The position numbers were made by a program, and so were the translations under genes. The notes under the pieces were generated by a model. That model saw only the letters and a program-made list of their open reading frames with translations. It was not told the origin of the DNA and searched no databases. From a bacterium (GTDB lineage: Bacteria > Ratteibacteria > UBA8468 > B48-G9 > DTJG01), in contig JAJYYV010000007.1 in the NCBI GenBank assembly GCA_021800535.1, positions 1 to 60,105 on the forward strand: a DNA stretch of 60,105 nt, in the 5' to 3' direction. Positions 57,374 to 60,105 of this stretch are shown here, piece after piece; the first letter of the stretch is position 1, and the number at the start of each line of letters is the position of its first letter.

Positions 57374-59428
57374 ATGACAGAAATTGAAAAAATAAGAAAT
57401 ATAGGCATTATTGCTCATATAGATGCCGGGAAAACCACTACAACAGAAAGATTGCTTTATTATACAGGAAGAATTTCAAGAATCGGTGAAGTAGATGAAG
57501 GGACAACTACTATGGACTGGATGGACCAGGAAAAAGAAAGAGGAATAACTATTACTTCTGCGGCCACAACCTGTTATTGGAAAGATTATAAAATTAATAT
57601 TATTGATACTCCGGGTCATGTTGATTTCACAGCAGAAGTTGAAAGATCTCTTCGGGTATTAGATGGAGTTATAGGAATTTTTTGTGGTGTAAGCGGTGTT
57701 CAACCTCAAAGTGAAACTGTATGGAGACAGAGTGAGCATTATAAAATTCCTAAAATTATTTATATTAATAAACTTGATAGGGTTGGTGCTGATTTTTTAA
57801 AAGTTGTACAGGAAATAGAAAAAGATATGGGTATAACTTGTCTTATTCTACATCTTCCAATTGGGAAAGAAAATGAATTTAAAGGTATTGTAGATATTAT
57901 TGAAAATCATGCTATATACTATTCTACAGATAATGAAAATAATGCCCGTATTGAACCTGTTCCTGAAGACATGAAACAGGAAGTTGAATTTTATAAAACA
58001 CTTCTTCTTGAAAGACTTTCTGAAATTGACCACAATATTATGGAAAAATATCTTGAAGAAGAGCCAATAGAAACTTTATTAATTAAAAATGCCATAAGAA
58101 AGGCTACGCTTGAAAGGAAATTTTTCCCTGTATTTTGCGGCTCATCATTTAAAAATAAAGGGGCAAAATTGCTTTTAGATGCAATTATTGATTATCTTCC
58201 TTCTCCTATTGACAGAGGGGAGATTATAGGGGAAAATCCTGAAACTGAAGGAATAGAAAAAAGATATCCTGATATTAAGGATAAAATTTCAATTCTTGCG
58301 TTTAAACTTTTTAATGATATACATTTTGGTCATCTTGTTTATGCAAGAATATATTCAGGTGAATTAAAACAGGGTTCAAAATTATATAACTGGACAAGAA
58401 ATAGAAAAGAAAGAGTTTTAAAAATTTTAGAAGCACATGGAAATCGTTATACAGAAATTGAATCTGCAAAAGCAGGAGATATTGTGGCGATTGTAGGATT
58501 AAAAGGAACATATACCGGTGATACTCTTGCTCCTGAAGAAGACCCTGTTATTCTTGAAAAAATGCAATTCCCTGAGCCTGTTCTGACTATGGCTGTAGAA
58601 CCAAAGACAAAAGCGGATTCCGAAAAAGTTTTTCAGTCCCTTATAAAATTATCTGAAGAAGATCCAACATTTAAGCTTCGTGTTAATTCAGAAACAGGTC
58701 AGACAGTTATTTCCGGTATGGGGCAACTTCATATTGAAGTACTTATTGAAAAAATGAGAAGGCAGTATAATGTTGATGCCAAATTAGGTAGACCTGAAGT
58801 TGCATATAAGGAAACCGTGACAGGAGAAGCAATAGGAGAAGGTAAATTTATCAAACAATCAGGTGGGAGAGGTCATTACGGACATGTTGTTTTAAAAATT
58901 AAACCATCCACTGAAGAAACAGATTTTATATTTAAAAGTGAGCTAAAAGGGGAAGTTATACCAAAAGAATTTCTTCCATCAATTAAATCAGGGGTAAAAG
59001 AATCAGTTGAAACCGCTGGATTTTATGGATATCCTGTAATAAATGTTGAGGTTTCAGTTATAGATGGTTCTTTTCATCCTGTTGATTCAAATGATATCGC
59101 CTTTAAAATAGCGGCTTCAATAGCTTTTAAGGATGCATTGAAAAAAGCAAAACCGATTCTTTTGGAACCGATTATGAAAATAGAAATTACTACACCTCAG
59201 GAATTTCTTGGGGAAATAATATCAGATTTTAATACAAGAAATGGTAAAATTGAAAAAATGGAAGATGCCGGGAACTATAAGATTATCAATGGTTCTATTC
59301 CTTTAAGAACAATTTTTGATTACACTACTATTATAAGGTCATTGACACAGGGAAGAGCAAGTTATATAATAGAACCTTCTTTTTATCAAAAAGTACCGGA
59401 TGAGTATTTAAAAAATATAATAGAATAA
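57374..59428 (+). CDS. fusA: Elongation factor G
   Basis: True EF-G: P-loop AHIDAGKTTTTER, DTPGHVDF with the catalytic His, NKLDRVGADF, domain IV tip with SGGRGHYGH and domain V GRASYIIEPSFY. Catalyses translocation; differs from the 2.1-4.1 kb paralogue in keeping the His. Start taken as the ATG at 57374 (MTEIEKIRNIGIIAHID), which matches family N-termini; the frame also allows 57329. Twenty-eight bases before the second tuf. Confidence 0.97.
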   Translation: MTEIEKIRNIGIIAHIDAGKTTTTERLLYYTGRISRIGEVDEGTTTMDWMDQEKERGITITSAATTCYWKDYKINIIDTPGHVDFTAEVERSLRVLDGVIGIFCGVSGVQPQSETVWRQSEHYKIPKIIYINKLDRVGADFLKVVQEIEKDMGITCLILHLPIGKENEFKGIVDIIENHAIYYSTDNENNARIEPVPEDMKQEVEFYKTLLLERLSEIDHNIMEKYLEEEPIETLLIKNAIRKATLERKFFPVFCGSSFKNKGAKLLLDAIIDYLPSPIDRGEIIGENPETEGIEKRYPDIKDKISILAFKLFNDIHFGHLVYARIYSGELKQGSKLYNWTRNRKERVLKILEAHGNRYTEIESAKAGDIVAIVGLKGTYTGDTLAPEEDPVILEKMQFPEPVLTMAVEPKTKADSEKVFQSLIKLSEEDPTFKLRVNSETGQTVISGMGQLHIEVLIEKMRRQYNVDAKLGRPEVAYKETVTGEAIGEGKFIKQSGGRGHYGHVVLKIKPSTEETDFIFKSELKGEVIPKEFLPSIKSGVKESVETAGFYGYPVINVEVSVIDGSFHPVDSNDIAFKIAASIAFKDALKKAKPILLEPIMKIEITTPQEFLGEIISDFNTRNGKIEKMEDAGNYKIINGSIPLRTIFDYTTIIRSLTQGRASYIIEPSFYQKVPDEYLKNIIE

Positions 59429-59456
59429 AGAGAAAATTTAATGGAGGGAGAAGACA

Positions 59457-60105
59457 ATGGCAAAGGAAAAATTTATAAGAAGTAAGCCTCATGTAAATAT
59501 AGGTACAATAGGTCATGTAGACCATGGAAAGACGACACTAACCAGTGCGATAACATACATATTATCAAAGACAAAGAAAGCCAATTTTTTCAAATATGAA
59601 GATATAGACAAAGCTCCTGAGGAAAAAGAGAGAGGATTAACGATACAGATAGCGCATATAGAATATGAGACAGACAAGAGGCATTATGCTCATATAGATT
59701 GTCCTGGGCATGCAGATTATATAAAGAACATGATAACAGGAGCTGCGCAGATGGATGGAGCTGTATTAGTGGTAAGTGCGCCGGATGGGCCTATGCCGCA
59801 GACGCGGGAGCATATATTGTTAGCCAGACAGGTAGGAGTGCCTGCGATAGTGGTATTTATGAATAAGATGGATATGATGCAGGATAAAGAGTTAATAGAC
59901 TTAGTGGAGTTAGAGATAAGGGAGTTATTAAGCAAGTATGAATTTCCAGGTGATGAGATACCTATAATCAAAGGGTCGGCAGTAGAGGCATTAAAAAGTG
60001 AGACAGGAGACAGGACAGATGAGAAAGCAAAATGTATATGGGAGTTAATGGATGCGATAGACAGTTATATACCTACGCCGGTAAGAGCGATAGACCAGCC
60101 ATTTT
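59457..60105 (+). CDS. tuf: Elongation factor Tu (copy 2), cut by window end
   Basis: The first 216 codons are seen; they differ from copy 1 by one residue in what I compared (Val7 to Ile7) and by few bases, most of them in the first ~200 bases. The preceding bases AATGGAGGGAGAAGACA also match copy 1 (AATGGAGGGAAAATACA). This points to ongoing gene conversion between the two copies. Same AUA-rich Ile usage. Confidence 0.97.
   Translation, partial: MAKEKFIRSKPHVNIGTIGHVDHGKTTLTSAITYILSKTKKANFFKYEDIDKAPEEKERGLTIQIAHIEYETDKRHYAHIDCPGHADYIKNMITGAAQMDGAVLVVSAPDGPMPQTREHILLARQVGVPAIVVFMNKMDMMQDKELIDLVELEIRELLSKYEFPGDEIPIIKGSAVEALKSETGDRTDEKAKCIWELMDAIDSYIPTPVRAIDQPF

Overview
This window is a low-GC chromosomal segment (roughly 30% GC by eye) from a Gram-negative bacterium using the standard code, with UAA, UAG and UGA all ending genes. 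An outer-membrane beta-barrel end, a TolC-type channel and a heptosyltransferase-like enzyme show the outer membrane. A pseudopilin of the type abundant in Planctomycetes/Lentisphaerae/Omnitrophota-like genomes, a large LamG secreted protein, an ApgM-type proposed homoserine kinase beside thrC and an HPr-domain protein suggest a PVC-related or candidate-phylum lineage. That placement is inference; no rRNA is present.

Layout. 1-7.9 kb: barrel end, then a minus-strand cluster EF-G paralogue - bifunctional nuclease - yebC - ruvC, a candidate small RNA at 4286-4388, archease, FMN reductase, a plus-strand GT9 glycosyltransferase and the rpmA-acpS-like-nnrD operon. 8-19 kb: pseudopilin, 1283-residue LamG protein, TolC channel behind an operator-like palindrome, P-type ATPase, a small helical protein, tRNA-Ala, HPr-domain protein and tRNA-Arg. 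19-30 kb, all minus: glycolytic gap-pgk-tpiA, then secG, an oligopeptide-binding protein, a ClC channel, a cobalamin-associated Cys-rich small protein broken by UAG, cobQ and a BtuCD-like transporter. 30-39 kb, all minus: CDF transporter and DUF362 ferredoxin, the methionine set metY-metX-metW behind tRNA-Gly, a proposed homoserine kinase, thrC, a conserved unknown and a metallo-beta-lactamase-fold protein. 39-44 kb: tRNA-Thr, a Gfo/Idh/MocA oxidoreductase plus sugar isomerase pair, and a beta-helix protein. 44-60 kb, all plus: tuf-rpmG-tRNA-Trp-secE-nusG-rplKAJL-rpoBC-rpsL-rpsG-fusA-tuf.

Most notable: (1) rpoB and rpoC are one 2511-codon gene with no internal start at the joint. (2) Three tRNA genes (Gly, Thr, Trp) each carry, directly downstream, a related hairpin-rich element that ends in a duplicate of that tRNA's own 3' end, joined at the same T-loop position in all three; one base pair of its hairpin covaries. 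(3) A candidate small RNA with its own promoter and perfectly complementary 12-nt ends. (4) An AcpS homologue lacking both Mg-binding acidic residues. (5) A helical protein ending in an HPr-like domain with His and Ser spaced 31 residues apart, as in HPr. (6) A UAG inside the Cys-rich cobalamin-associated gene. (7) tuf genes that use AUA for 33 of 38 Ile codons, unlike their neighbours. Five candidate sigma-70 promoters here share a 16-nt spacer.
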